Assembly: GCA_001661245.1 (NCBI GenBank)
Contig: KV454011.1
Coordinates: forward strand, 659,515-723,514
Source of the DNA: Pachysolen tannophilus NRRL Y-2460
Lineage: Eukaryota > Ascomycota > Pichiomycetes > Alaninales > Pachysolenaceae
DNA: 64,000 nt
Direction: 5' to 3'
Positions 27,562 through 37,923 of this stretch are shown here, one piece after another; the stretch's first letter is position 1; the number at the start of each line of letters is the position of its first letter. The notes under the pieces were generated by a model. The model did no database searches, had not been told where the DNA came from, and saw only the letters and a program-made list of their open reading frames with translations. Both the position numbers and the translations under genes were made by a program.

Positions 27562-30561
27562 TTAAAATTTGAAATTATTTTTTTGAATCTCAAATTTATA
27601 ATATTCATCTTTCATCGAACTAATATAATATTTTGGTATTAAAGATTTCGGTTGCCATTTGTGTGAGTCTGTTGGTGATTTAATCGGTATTATGGAATAA
27701 TTTTCATTCATATTCATCAATTGCTTGTACACTGATCTAATGTTATCACTGATATTATATTGTGATTTTCTGTTGTTGGTTAAAGGTCTCTTCAACCACT
27801 CAAGCTCCTCGCTAAAAGCAGGAGCAGAAGACTTCAAATGCTGGATACTCTTTCTCAAAGTATGGATTTCACTGATTAACGAACATTGATCATTGAATTT
27901 TTTTTCTTCAAAAATATCAAAATCACCAATTAATTTCAAACTCTGTTTGGAACTTTTTAAATCATTTATTGTCTGCAATTGCTGATTATTTTGCAGAATT
28001 AAGTCGTTTAAGTTAGCGAGAAGTTTTTCATTTCCCTCTTTGTAAGAATTTAATTCATTTTTTAAAGATAAATAGTTAGCTTTATAAATTTCATTACTGG
28101 TTAATTTTTGGTTTAAAACTGTTATTTTCAAAGTTAATTCTTCAATTAATCTATTTTTATCTTTGAAAACTTTGGAAAAACTCATAACTTCTTGTTTTAA
28201 TGAATCCAATTCTTTTAACCTCCTAAGATTTTCACTGTCATGATTTTTTAGATCTTTCAAATGTGAAACCCAAATAGGTTCGTTTGGGTCATATTTAATG
28301 ATATCTTCTACTTCAAAATCAACTTTTTCTAAAATTTCTTTTAAATGGCTTAACTCGACTACTTTCTCCTCAAATGTTGAAGCCTTGTAGTCATTTTCCA
28401 AATCCAATTCTAAAGCTTCAACAACATCATTCAACTCGACTTCTGAACCAATAACACTGAATTCCCTTTCTAAATTTTCTGTAATTTTTATGAAAAACTC
28501 ATAAAATTCGTCTTGAATTTCCAGGAAATCTCTCTCAATTGCAATATCTTCATTTTCTGCTAAAGAGTTCAGTATTCTGTCAATAAGTGCTTTTGCATGA
28601 GATATTTCTGTTATCAAAGTCTTAAGCACAGCAGTTGAATCGCTTAGCTCATCATAGTTCGGTATAAATGCATTTATAATTACAAGAATAAGTTGTGATG
28701 AACAATCTAATGGAATTTTACAATCATTACCCAACTTTAAGATAAGTTTTTCTCTGGTAGTAAATTTTTTATCTTCCAATAATTCATTATTATTAAATAT
28801 TTCAATTAAATTACTCTGCAAATCTGTGAATTTTATGTACAATCCATTATCCAAATCCTGATCTTTTATGAAATTGATTGCATCCTCAATTCTATTATTA
28901 AGAATGTTGTTAAAATAAATTAAGTCATCTAATTTTTTTGTATTATTGAAAGTAAGGACAATGCTAAAGTATTTCAAAAAATTCGAAATCTTTAAAAAAA
29001 GTGAATAATATTTAATGATCAGAACCACCGATTTTCCAATTTTCTTTGGGAAAGGTAAAAAATGATCAATTAAAATTTTTGATAACATTAACAATATTTT
29101 TGAATTTTTCTGGAAACTGGTAACTAAAGTGATCAATTTTTCATCATTTTTCAAATCATGTTGTATGATTAAATCTTTCAATGTTTCAATATTATTCAAA
29201 TATGCTGATTTTGTAATTGTATTTAATTTTTCATCAATCTCTAGCTGGAAATTTGAATTTCCAAGTTTGATTAGCTGTTGCTGCAATTCTATCATTTCTT
29301 CATTACTGTTATTGTTTTTATCATTCTTATCATTATTATTATTTATATTGCTTGATTCATGAAGTATTTCTGAATTGGGTATATTCACAACAGATTCATG
29401 TCTGAAATTTGACAATTTTTTTTCCAAATACTGACTTTTCTCCTTTAATTCTTTAATAAGTAAATTATCTTGATTAATTTTTTGTTTCATAGAATCCAAT
29501 TCTTTTTTCAACTCATTTTCAAGTTCCAGATGATTTTGTGCTAAATTTTCATCCAAATCTTGTAATTGTTCCAATTCAGCAACTGTTTGATTCAAATTTT
29601 TAATTGTTTCACTTAAAGATATATTTTTTTCAGTTAAATTTTCAATTAATTTTTCAGTTTCTAAAGTTGAATCTATTTGAGATTTCAATTGAGTTATAAT
29701 AAGTTCTGCATTTGTTAATTTTTGCAAAGTTTCATTATATTTAATTTCTATATCGGTTAATCTTGACAATTCTGATTCTAATGATGATATTTTTAATAAG
29801 AGTTCATTTTCCTTATCGGTGGAGACATTTTTCAAATTAAATAATGCAATTTCCATTAATTTATTTCTTTTATGTAATATATCAGTATTAGTATTATTAT
29901 TTGAATCATCAGCAGCGGCTAAGATTTCATTTTCTATTTCTTGGTTCAATTTCAATTCTTCTTGTAATGCAGCAAAATCATCTTGTAAATCAAGATATTT
30001 TTTATTTAATTCTTCCATTTCAAAAATTAATAATTCATTTTTTTCATTAAATAATTCTTTATCAATTGTTAAACGTTCTAAATTTTCTTCTGATTTAGTC
30101 AATAATTTTGTTAAATTAACCTTTTCATTATTCAATCTTTCAATATCTTCTTTCATCAATTTTAATTTATCTTGAAGTTTATAAATAATATTATGAAGTT
30201 TTTCAATTTCTTTATTATTGGATTTATTTAATTTAGTTTCCAGAATTTCACTTAAATATGTTGGTCTATTTAATTGAAATTCATTTTGAATATAATTTTT
30301 TTCAATTCCTTGATTTTCATCATCAACAATTTCACAAGCACCCAGTCGAATAAAAATCCCATAATTATTTCCATCTTGTTTTTCTAATTCAAAATACTTT
30401 ACATCATTAACACTCCCATTATTTTTACCAATTGAATCAATTAATTCTATCCCAATCCATTCCCCATTAGCAAACTCAGTCTCACCAATATATCTAATAA
30501 TCCCATATTCGCCTTTAACCTTTATCTTCTGGCCTACAAAAAGTGAAACACCATTAGACAT
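27562..30561 (-). CDS. NIP100: dynactin large subunit (p150Glued-like)
   Basis: Dynein activator for spindle positioning. 999 residues from the ATG at 30561 (MSNGVSLFVGQKIKVKG); yeast Nip100 is 868. An N-terminal CAP-Gly domain (about 6-75) contains GKNNGSV, a variant of the GKNDG tubulin-tail binding motif. Long coiled coils follow (about 110-420 and 770-930) around a central helical dynactin domain. The C-terminus has no known motif. Neighbour order with SPT14 supports orthology. In-frame codons continue upstream of the ATG, but no ATG or conserved sequence lies there. Confidence 0.88.
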   Translation of the reverse strand: MSNGVSLFVGQKIKVKGEYGIIRYIGETEFANGEWIGIELIDSIGKNNGSVNDVKYFELEKQDGNNYGIFIRLGACEIVDDENQGIEKNYIQNEFQLNRPTYLSEILETKLNKSNNKEIEKLHNIIYKLQDKLKLMKEDIERLNNEKVNLTKLLTKSEENLERLTIDKELFNEKNELLIFEMEELNKKYLDLQDDFAALQEELKLNQEIENEILAAADDSNNNTNTDILHKRNKLMEIALFNLKNVSTDKENELLLKISSLESELSRLTDIEIKYNETLQKLTNAELIITQLKSQIDSTLETEKLIENLTEKNISLSETIKNLNQTVAELEQLQDLDENLAQNHLELENELKKELDSMKQKINQDNLLIKELKEKSQYLEKKLSNFRHESVVNIPNSEILHESSNINNNNDKNDKNNNSNEEMIELQQQLIKLGNSNFQLEIDEKLNTITKSAYLNNIETLKDLIIQHDLKNDEKLITLVTSFQKNSKILLMLSKILIDHFLPFPKKIGKSVVLIIKYYSLFLKISNFLKYFSIVLTFNNTKKLDDLIYFNNILNNRIEDAINFIKDQDLDNGLYIKFTDLQSNLIEIFNNNELLEDKKFTTREKLILKLGNDCKIPLDCSSQLILVIINAFIPNYDELSDSTAVLKTLITEISHAKALIDRILNSLAENEDIAIERDFLEIQDEFYEFFIKITENLEREFSVIGSEVELNDVVEALELDLENDYKASTFEEKVVELSHLKEILEKVDFEVEDIIKYDPNEPIWVSHLKDLKNHDSENLRRLKELDSLKQEVMSFSKVFKDKNRLIEELTLKITVLNQKLTSNEIYKANYLSLKNELNSYKEGNEKLLANLNDLILQNNQQLQTINDLKSSKQSLKLIGDFDIFEEKKFNDQCSLISEIHTLRKSIQHLKSSAPAFSEELEWLKRPLTNNRKSQYNISDNIRSVYKQLMNMNENYSIIPIKSPTDSHKWQPKSLIPKYYISSMKDEYYKFEIQKNNFKF

Positions 30562-30825
30562 TGATTGATTTAATCCATAAACCCCTATTAATTCTTTTAT
30601 TATATATATTATATATATATATATTTTATACAAAAACTGTTTGTGTTTGCAATATTTGATTTCTGTCACTCCAAAAAAAATAAAAAATAAAAATAAAGAA
30701 AAAAAACGCGTTTAAAAAATATAAAAAAGAGAATTTAAAATACAAAACCCATTAATTTATTATTTGTGATTAATCGAGTGAGTGATATAATATTTGATAT
30801 AATTTTGAATTGTGTTTAGGTTGAG
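30562..30825. promoter_or_regulatory. NIP100-CDC31 divergent promoter with an MCB-type site
   Basis: 264 bp shared by two genes acting on spindle poles and microtubules. ACGCGT at 30706-30711 matches the MluI cell-cycle box core. Confidence 0.4.
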
Positions 30826-31425
30826 ATGAGCCATAGTTATAGCCAGCAAATGATGAGTGCTGTGAAGGGAGAATTATTGAATGAACAAAAGCAAGAAATC
30901 AAAGAAGCTTTTACATTATTTGATATGAATAATGATGGTTGTTTAGATTATCATGAATTAAAAGTTGCTTTAAAAGCCTTAGGGTTTGATATGTCCAAGA
31001 GACAAGTATTAGATATAATCCATGAGTTTGATACAGATGGTAGAAACTTGATAAATTATGATGATTTTTATAGATATGGTAAGCTTTTTTTTTTTTTTTT
31101 TTGGATTTCATTATTATTACTAATTTTTATTACCGTTTTAACTATTTTACTAACAGTTTTTTTTTTTGCAAAAAAAAAAATTGGATATTTAGTTGGAGAG
31201 AAAATACTACAGAGAGATCCTTTAGATGAAATTAAACGTGCTTTTAAACTATTTGATGATGATAATACTGGCAAAATCAGTCTTAGAAACTTGAGACGAG
31301 TCGCAAAAGAGTTGGGCGAAAATCTTTCTGACGATGAACTCCGGGCCATGATTGATGAATTCGATTTAGATGATGATGGAGAAATTAACGAACAAGAATT
31401 TATCAATATATGTGTAGAAAACTGA
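30826..31425 (+). CDS. CDC31: centrin, two exons
   Basis: EF-hand protein of the half-bridge needed for spindle pole body duplication. Exons 30826-31078 and 31193-31425 give 161 residues, the same as yeast Cdc31. Four EF-hands: [12 protein letters not shown] (canonical), [12 protein letters not shown] (degenerate), [12 protein letters not shown] and [12 protein letters not shown]. The 114-bp intron (31079-31192) has donor GTAAGC, branch TACTAAC at 31148 and acceptor TTTAG. Splicing gives YDDFYRYVGEKIL, aligned without gaps to yeast YDDFYIVMGEKIL. The intron is a multiple of three with no in-frame stop; the unspliced frame is 199 residues with a hydrophobic insert. Confidence 0.96.
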   Translation: MSHSYSQQMMSAVKGELLNEQKQEIKEAFTLFDMNNDGCLDYHELKVALKALGFDMSKRQVLDIIHEFDTDGRNLINYDDFYRYGKLFFFFFWISLLLLIFITVLTILLTVFFFAKKKIGYLVGEKILQRDPLDEIKRAFKLFDDDNTGKISLRNLRRVAKELGENLSDDELRAMIDEFDLDDDGEINEQEFINICVEN

Positions 31426-32083
31426 AACAAATGTTATATAATAGTAATAGTAATAATAGTAAGTAAAGTGAAAGTAATAAAACGTTAGTCGTGTATGAGA
31501 ATACCGCATTTCCTAAAGAGGTAATTACACTTTTCTTTCCCTTGTTTAGACCGCCCCCAAATGCAGACCTCACGTAACCGGTTTTTATTTTTTCAAAAAA
31601 AAGCCTTTACTTATTATTATGACGTATCATCTTGAAAACCGTGCCACACTCAAACAAGCCGAAAAGCGCGCACACAACCATACGCAAATATACGGTTTTG
31701 TGTGTGTTGTGTGCTCATCGTTCAACGGTTTACAAAGGGGTTGGAAGTAGTGTAACTGCAAGGCAAAAAAAAAAGGAAACACTTGTTTTTTAGTTTTTTT
31801 TTTGGGGGGACAAGTGTCCGGTTAAATCGGGTCTCTTTTTGCCCTTTTTTTTAATTTTTTTTTGTTTTTACCAGCACACTGATAAATCTTAACAACGCAT
31901 CTCTTGACCAAACAAAAGCAAAAAATAATCTTTGACGATTACTATTATTATTATATATATATATATATAATTAATTAATTTTTTTTTTTTTTGTCAATTC
32001 AGTATATCTGGTTTGGCTGATATATTTAAAATATATATCTAGGTCATAGTTATAGAGATTAGGGGGAAAAAAAACAAATCAAG
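31426..32083. promoter_or_regulatory. PDI1 upstream region with UPRE-like core and inverted repeat
   Basis: 658 bp. CACACTG at 31875-31881 is CAGTGTG on the other strand and matches the CAGNGTG core of the yeast unfolded-protein response element bound by Hac1. A 9-bp inverted repeat (GCACACAAC at 31670-31678, GTTGTGTGC at 31706-31714) lies upstream. Several poly-T tracts follow. No gene is visible. Confidence 0.4.
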
Positions 32084-33613
32084 ATGAAATTTGAGTGGTC
32101 TTTAAAAGAGTTTTCAAAAGTATTGGCTATTTTGTCAATTTTATCGCCTTTTGTTAATGCTGATGAATCAAATCCAGCTATTGCATCGGCGGATTCTGCT
32201 GTTGTTAAGTTAACTTCAAAAGATTTTGAATCTTTTATGAAGGAGAATCCTTTGGTTTTAACAGAATTTTTTGCTCCATGGTGTGGTCATTGTAAAAATT
32301 TAGGACCAGAATATCAAGAAGCAGCTGATAAATTAGTTGAAAGAAATATTAAATTGGCTCAAGTGGATTGTACTGAAGAAAAAGATTTATGTCAAAGTCA
32401 TGGTATAAGGGGTTATCCAAGTTTAAAGATTTTTAAAGGTATTGATTCAGAACCTGAAGATTATGTTGGTGATAGAAAATCTGCTGCTATTGTTTCATAT
32501 ATGATTAAACAATCTTTACCAGCTGTTTTAGATGTTAATAGTAATGATGATTTTACTGAATTTATTGAAAATAGTGATGATCCAGTAGTTGTTCAAGTAT
32601 TACCTACTAAGATTAAAGATAAATCAATTAATGAAACTTTTTATAATATTGCTGAATCATTAAGAAATAAATTTACATTTATTTCAACATCAAATGATGA
32701 AATTATTAAAAATTATAAAGTTGAATCTTCAAAACCAAAATATCTTCTTTTTAGACCAAATGAAGAATTATCACATTATTCAGAATTACCAAAAGATCTG
32801 AAACTTGATGAAGATACATTAAAAGAATTTATTCAAACAGAATCAAAACCTTTATTTGGTGAAATCACTGGTAATACTTTCCAAAGTTATGTTGAAGCAA
32901 AAGTTCCATTGGCTTATTATTTTTATTCAGATCCAAAGGAAAAAGAAGAAATTTCTAATTTGATTACTAATTTAGCTAAAGAATATCGTGGTAAAATCAA
33001 TTTTGTTGCATTAGATGCTTCTAAATATGGTGCTCATGCAAATAATTTAAATATGAAAGAAGAATTCCCATTATTTGTTATTCATGATATTGAAAAAAAT
33101 TTAAAATATGGTATTGATCAAGAAAAAAATTTTGAAAGTAAATCAATTGAACCTTTTTTGAAAAAATTTATTTCTGGTAAAATTGAACCAATAGTTAAAT
33201 CAGAACCAATCCCAACAAAAGAAGAAGCATCTCAACAAGCTGTAGTTAAACTTGTTGGAAAGACTCATGAAGATTATGTCAATGATAAGAAAAAAATTAC
33301 CTTGGTCAAATATTATGCACCATGGTGTGGTCATTGTAAAAAATTGGCTCCAGTTTTTGAAGAATTGGCTCAGTTGATTAAAGATGATGATGCAAATAAA
33401 GATAAATATGTAATCGCTGATATCGATGCAACTTTAAACGATGTTCCAGTGGAAATTAGTGGTTACCCAACTTTAATCATGTACAGTGACTCTGAACCTG
33501 TTGTCTATAAAGGTGCTAGAGATTTAGAAAGTTTAGCCAAATTTATTGGTTATGAAATCGTACCTAAGAGCGAAACAGAATCAAAGAAAGATTCTCCTCG
33601 TGATGAATTATGA
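32084..33613 (+). CDS. PDI1: protein disulfide isomerase
   Basis: ER-lumenal oxidoreductase for disulfide formation and isomerisation. 509 residues; yeast Pdi1 is 522. A signal peptide (about 1-26, VLAILSILSPFVNA) is followed by domains a, b, b' and a'. Both active sites read APWCGHCK (near residues 65 and 410), each with a downstream cis-proline in GYPSLKIF and GYPTLIMY. The C-terminus is RDEL, not the HDEL usual in fungi. The start is the first ATG after a purine-rich leader. It lies near GID7, as in S. cerevisiae chromosome III. Confidence 0.97.
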   Translation: MKFEWSLKEFSKVLAILSILSPFVNADESNPAIASADSAVVKLTSKDFESFMKENPLVLTEFFAPWCGHCKNLGPEYQEAADKLVERNIKLAQVDCTEEKDLCQSHGIRGYPSLKIFKGIDSEPEDYVGDRKSAAIVSYMIKQSLPAVLDVNSNDDFTEFIENSDDPVVVQVLPTKIKDKSINETFYNIAESLRNKFTFISTSNDEIIKNYKVESSKPKYLLFRPNEELSHYSELPKDLKLDEDTLKEFIQTESKPLFGEITGNTFQSYVEAKVPLAYYFYSDPKEKEEISNLITNLAKEYRGKINFVALDASKYGAHANNLNMKEEFPLFVIHDIEKNLKYGIDQEKNFESKSIEPFLKKFISGKIEPIVKSEPIPTKEEASQQAVVKLVGKTHEDYVNDKKKITLVKYYAPWCGHCKKLAPVFEELAQLIKDDDANKDKYVIADIDATLNDVPVEISGYPTLIMYSDSEPVVYKGARDLESLAKFIGYEIVPKSETESKKDSPRDEL

Positions 33614-34261
33614 GTGAGTCAACAAATTGTTAAGAGCTTTCCGGTTAAAATCTTAATTTTTTTTTTTTTTTTTTTGTTTGCTTTTTTTTATAATTATTTT
33701 AATCTTATTTTATAAGGGGATTTAGTTTTCTTTTCTTTTAAGATTACTGTCTGAAGAAGTAGAAGAAGAAGAAAATCATTTAACTTATCTTGGATACTGT
33801 ATAATCAAAGTATTTATTTTAAAAACTTCAATTGAATTTGTAGTGTAGTGAATAAATGAGTTTTTTAAAAATATCACTAAATGTACCTTAAAAATAGAAT
33901 TTTTTGTTGATTCTTTGCTACTTTAATTCCTTTCAAATCGAAACAAGAAATACAAAATAGTGATTTTTTTTGCATATTGAATTGTTTTATATCTATTATC
34001 AAAGTGAATTTATTTGAAGCTAAGAAGACTGTGAATTGATTTATTGTGGAAGAAGTAAGCTGGAACAAGGCAAAAATCAAAAATAAAAAAGAAAAAAGAA
34101 AAGAAAAGAAAAGAAAAAACCAACACACACACATAAAAACCTTGCTACTTTATTGGTGAATCATTTTAAAAAATAACATTATATTATTAAAAGTTGCCTC
34201 TGAACAAAGAGGATTATTATTAATTTGATAGAAGAGGAAGAAATAAAAAAAAGAAAAAAGA
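33614..34261. other. PDI1-GID7 intergenic region
   Basis: 648 bp with poly-T after the PDI1 stop, an AAAAG array at 34083-34117 and a short CA repeat at 34122-34133. No gene is seen. Confidence 0.4.
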
Positions 34262-35968
34262 ATGGCACCGATCAATGGATTATCGGATTCTTCTGATTTA
34301 TCATTGCAGTTGCGTTCAAATGAGAATAATAATTCTAAAATTACCCATCTGTTGGATAAAGAAGAAAAATATGGTCATTTTAAAAAATTAGAGATTTTAC
34401 GATTGATAACTCAATGTTTGGATGATTTAAATTATAAGGAATTTTCTAGTCAATTGAAACAGATTGAAGGTAATTCAAATGATAATAATGTTGAAATATT
34501 TATGAATTATATTAAAATTGGAAATTTCAAGGAAGCAGAAGTATTAGTTGAAAGTTTAAATTTAATTCATCTATCAAATCCTGGTGATATTATAATTGAT
34601 ATTCATGAAGAAGAAAAAAATCCAAATATATATAGTTATTTAAAATTGAAATATTTAATTAGAAAACAAATATTTTTAGAACTTTTATTAGGTTCAAATG
34701 ATCATTCAACTGCTATTTCATTTTTAAGATCTCTGTTTCAAGATTTAAGATTACATCCAGATGAAATAAGAATACTATCTTCATTAATGTTGTTGAATGA
34801 AAAGGATATTTTGAAATTAAATAAAATAGGTTGGTATGATAGTGTTGAAAATTCAAGAATTAAATTATGTGAAGAAATAAGTAAAATGATTTCTCCAGAT
34901 ACTTTATTACCTAGTAATAGATTATTGACTTTATTAGAACAATCAATTAATTATCAAAAATCCCAAAATTTGTATTATTTAAGAGATAAGCAGAAAGGTG
35001 AGGAGACTTATCCTTTATATCAAGATTTAAAATTTGATAAATCTAACTTTCCAACACGTTGTATACTGCAATTAAATTATCATAATGATGAAGTATGGTT
35101 TGTCAAGTTTAGTTATAGTGGTCGATATCTTTGTTCAACTTCAAAAGATTCAAAAGTTATAATATACGATGTTATGAATGATTTTAGTATTAAACATGAA
35201 TTATTAGGATCTACAAAATCCGTATTATATGCCTCATGGTCACCTGATGATAAAGTTTTATTAACTTGTGGTATGGACTTATATTTTAGACTTTGGGATG
35301 TTGAATCAGGACAACAATTAAAAAAAATCAAATTTTATGAAACAGTTCGTGTTTGGTCATGTGAATGGTTACCGGATTCTAGTGGTTTTATAACTGCATC
35401 ACCAGATAAAAAATTGGTTTGGTTTGAATTTAATAGTAAAACTAATGACTGTAAAGAACTTTATAATTGGGATTTATCTCAAAGAATTGAAGATTTATCA
35501 ATTACTAAAGATGGTACAAAATTATTGACTATAACTTATAATCAAATGTTAGAAATTTATGATTTAAATACAAAATTGAAGATTCAATCTATTAATATTG
35601 GTAAAAAATTAACATCAATAACAACTTCACAAGATTCAAAATATTGTATTATTAATGTTTCTCCGGAGGAAATTCAACTTTGGGACATTATAGAATTCAA
35701 ATTAATTTCAAGATTTTTTGGTCAACAACAACAAAATTATGTCATTAGATCTTGTTTTGGAAATTGGGATGAAAGTTTTATATTAAGTGGTTCTGAAGAT
35801 GGTAGAATTTATATTTGGAACAGGCATTTTTGTAATTTGATCTTTGCATTGGATGGTCATAAGGGATTGGTCAATGGTGTTGATTGGAACAAGAATGGAG
35901 AAGGTTATTACGGTAAAATCTTTGCAAGTGCTGGCGATGATAAAACCGTTAGGATATGGGGTGTTTGA
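34262..35968 (+). CDS. GID7: GID/CTLH ubiquitin-ligase subunit, WD40 protein (Gid7/WDR26-like)
   Basis: Subunit of the GID E3 ligase; in yeast Gid7 assembles the chelator form that degrades gluconeogenic enzymes after glucose return. 568 residues; yeast Gid7 is 745. A LisH-like helix pair (LEILRLITQCLDDLNYKEFS, about 42-61) and CTLH/CRA helices (to about 230) precede a WD40 propeller from about 268. Clear blades are DEVWFVKFSYSGRYLCSTS, VLYASWSPDDKVLLTCGMD and the last blade ending DDKTVRIWGV. WDR26 family architecture is complete. In S. cerevisiae the gene (YCL039W) is close to PDI1 (YCL043C). Confidence 0.85.
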   Translation: MAPINGLSDSSDLSLQLRSNENNNSKITHLLDKEEKYGHFKKLEILRLITQCLDDLNYKEFSSQLKQIEGNSNDNNVEIFMNYIKIGNFKEAEVLVESLNLIHLSNPGDIIIDIHEEEKNPNIYSYLKLKYLIRKQIFLELLLGSNDHSTAISFLRSLFQDLRLHPDEIRILSSLMLLNEKDILKLNKIGWYDSVENSRIKLCEEISKMISPDTLLPSNRLLTLLEQSINYQKSQNLYYLRDKQKGEETYPLYQDLKFDKSNFPTRCILQLNYHNDEVWFVKFSYSGRYLCSTSKDSKVIIYDVMNDFSIKHELLGSTKSVLYASWSPDDKVLLTCGMDLYFRLWDVESGQQLKKIKFYETVRVWSCEWLPDSSGFITASPDKKLVWFEFNSKTNDCKELYNWDLSQRIEDLSITKDGTKLLTITYNQMLEIYDLNTKLKIQSINIGKKLTSITTSQDSKYCIINVSPEEIQLWDIIEFKLISRFFGQQQQNYVIRSCFGNWDESFILSGSEDGRIYIWNRHFCNLIFALDGHKGLVNGVDWNKNGEGYYGKIFASAGDDKTVRIWGV

Positions 35969-36857
35969 AAATCAATAATAATAAAGTAGGCATGATAAAT
36001 GGGTAGATAGGTAGGTGGGTCAATTTGGTCAATTGGGTCGATTTCATCAGAAATCACTTGGTGTTTTTATCTTTTTTTTTTTTTTTTTTTTTACTTTTAT
36101 TGATAGCTAATTTTACTTTTATTATTTTTATCATTATTATACATCTCTTTTTTATTTTTTTTTTATTATTACTGATAATTTAGCTGTTTGGCTTGGTCTA
36201 TTTGTTTAATGAAGGTAACTTTTTTCTTATTTCATTTTTTTTAATTGATGTTTTTTCTGCAATTTATAACCTATAAATAAGTTAAATTTTTAGAAAAAAA
36301 AAGAAAAAATTACTAATTACTGAAAAAGTCTATATAATAATCTTATCCAATTTTCTTTCAGAAATACGTCTTATCAAATACAATTGCAGTGAATCAATTC
36401 CAAGTAATTTAACAAAACTCTATGTTGTTCTCCATCTATCGATCTATCGATCTATCTATCGATCTACCCCAGGTTTAAAAAGAGTTTATTTTTGTCGTCT
36501 GCTACTATTTTTGGTTTTTGTTTTACCCAAATAGGATATGTCCTGTTTGGGAAATTAAATCTTGTTTTTTTTTTTTTGAAATTTTCCAAAAAAAATAATT
36601 TTGAGCATTTCAACACGACTTTATAAAAATCTTGGTCGTGTTTGTGAGCACAAAAATTTTGTTTTTTTTTTTATTTTTTTATTTTTGATTTTGGCTCTTA
36701 ATGTTGCCACTGCTGATTTTACCAAGTAAGTAAGGGAACCTGTGTTGAACAACGGAATAATTGTAATAATATTGATTGACACTGACGGCGGTAACAAATA
36801 TATCAAAGAGATTATTAGTAGATTATTAGTGGATTGAAGAGATAATAGTGAGATATA
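35969..36857. promoter_or_regulatory. RPN11 upstream region with PACE-like site and ATCG/ATCT repeat
   Basis: 889 bp without a gene. TTGCCACT at 36704-36711 lies 147 bp before the RPN11 ATG and resembles the Rpn4/PACE core. A CTAT/CGAT tetranucleotide run occupies 36433-36466. A TATATAATA element is near 36330. Poly-T tracts dominate the left part. Confidence 0.4.
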
Positions 36858-37790
36858 ATGGATAGATTGCAACGGTTATTAGGACAGGCTAATGGTCTTG
36901 GGGCTCCACCTCCAACAGATGGACCTGCAATTGATAACGCTGAAACGGTTTATATATCTTCTTTGGCTTTATTGAAGATGTTGAAGCATGGTAGAGCTGG
37001 GGTTCCGATGGAGGTCATGGGGTTGATGTTGGGTGAATTTGTGGATGATTATACTGTTCATGTTATAGATGTATTTGCAATGCCTCAGTCGGGTACTGGT
37101 GTTTCTGTTGAAGCTGTTGATGATGTTTTCCAGACCAGAATGATGGATATGTTGAAACAGACTGGAAGAGATCAAATGGTTGTTGGTTGGTACCATTCAC
37201 ATCCTGGGTTTGGGTGTTGGTTGTCATCTGTTGATGTTAATACTCAACAGTCTTTTGAACAATTGAATAAAAGAGCAGTGGCGGTTGTTGTTGATCCAAT
37301 TCAATCTGTTAAAGGTAAAGTTGTTATTGATGCTTTTAGATTGATCAATTCTACAACTTTAATGATGGGACAAGAACCAAGACAGACAACTTCGAATGTT
37401 GGGCATTTGAACAAACCATCAATTACTGCTTTAATTCATGGATTAAATCGTCATTATTATTCTTTAAATATTGATTATAGAAAAACACCAAATGAAATTG
37501 GAATGTTATTAAATTTACATAAGAAAGAATGGCAATCCGGATTACAATTAAACGATTATGAAGAAAAGGAAAAATCAAATATTGAAGCAACAAGAAAAAT
37601 GGTGAAAATAGCAGAACAATATGTTCAAAGAATTCAAGAAGAAAAAGAATTGTCAGAAGAACAATTGAAAACTCGTTATGTCGGTAAACAAGATCCAAAG
37701 AAACATTTGACCGAAACAGCAGAGAGTAGGTTAGAAGAAAATATAGTTTCAATTGTATCAGGTAATGTGGATTCGTTAGCAATCCAGTAG
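36858..37790 (+). CDS. RPN11: proteasome lid deubiquitinase Rpn11
   Basis: Zinc metalloprotease of the 19S lid that removes ubiquitin chains from substrates during degradation. 310 residues; yeast Rpn11 is 306. The JAMM motif is intact: His113, His115 and Asp126 in [16 protein letters not shown], with the upstream Glu in [15 protein letters not shown]. The C-terminal helices (about 220-290) are those that join the lid bundle. Convergent with SAD1, the same arrangement as YFR004W/YFR005C. Confidence 0.98.
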   Translation: MDRLQRLLGQANGLGAPPPTDGPAIDNAETVYISSLALLKMLKHGRAGVPMEVMGLMLGEFVDDYTVHVIDVFAMPQSGTGVSVEAVDDVFQTRMMDMLKQTGRDQMVVGWYHSHPGFGCWLSSVDVNTQQSFEQLNKRAVAVVVDPIQSVKGKVVIDAFRLINSTTLMMGQEPRQTTSNVGHLNKPSITALIHGLNRHYYSLNIDYRKTPNEIGMLLNLHKKEWQSGLQLNDYEEKEKSNIEATRKMVKIAEQYVQRIQEEKELSEEQLKTRYVGKQDPKKHLTETAESRLEENIVSIVSGNVDSLAIQ

Positions 37791-37923
37791 ATGTGGAGTT
37801 TTTATACCCTCCTCTTCTCTCTTTTTTTTTCTTTTTTGTTTTGTTTTGTCCTTACTGTTGTTTAAAAGTTCATATTGTTAATTTCATGAAAATTCATCTA
37901 TATAAATATTATTATTATTATTA

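Noticed and set aside
33877-34134. 85-codon minus-strand ORF between PDI1 and GID7
   Set aside because: Phe/Ser-rich translation of the A-rich repeat; no homology or start context.
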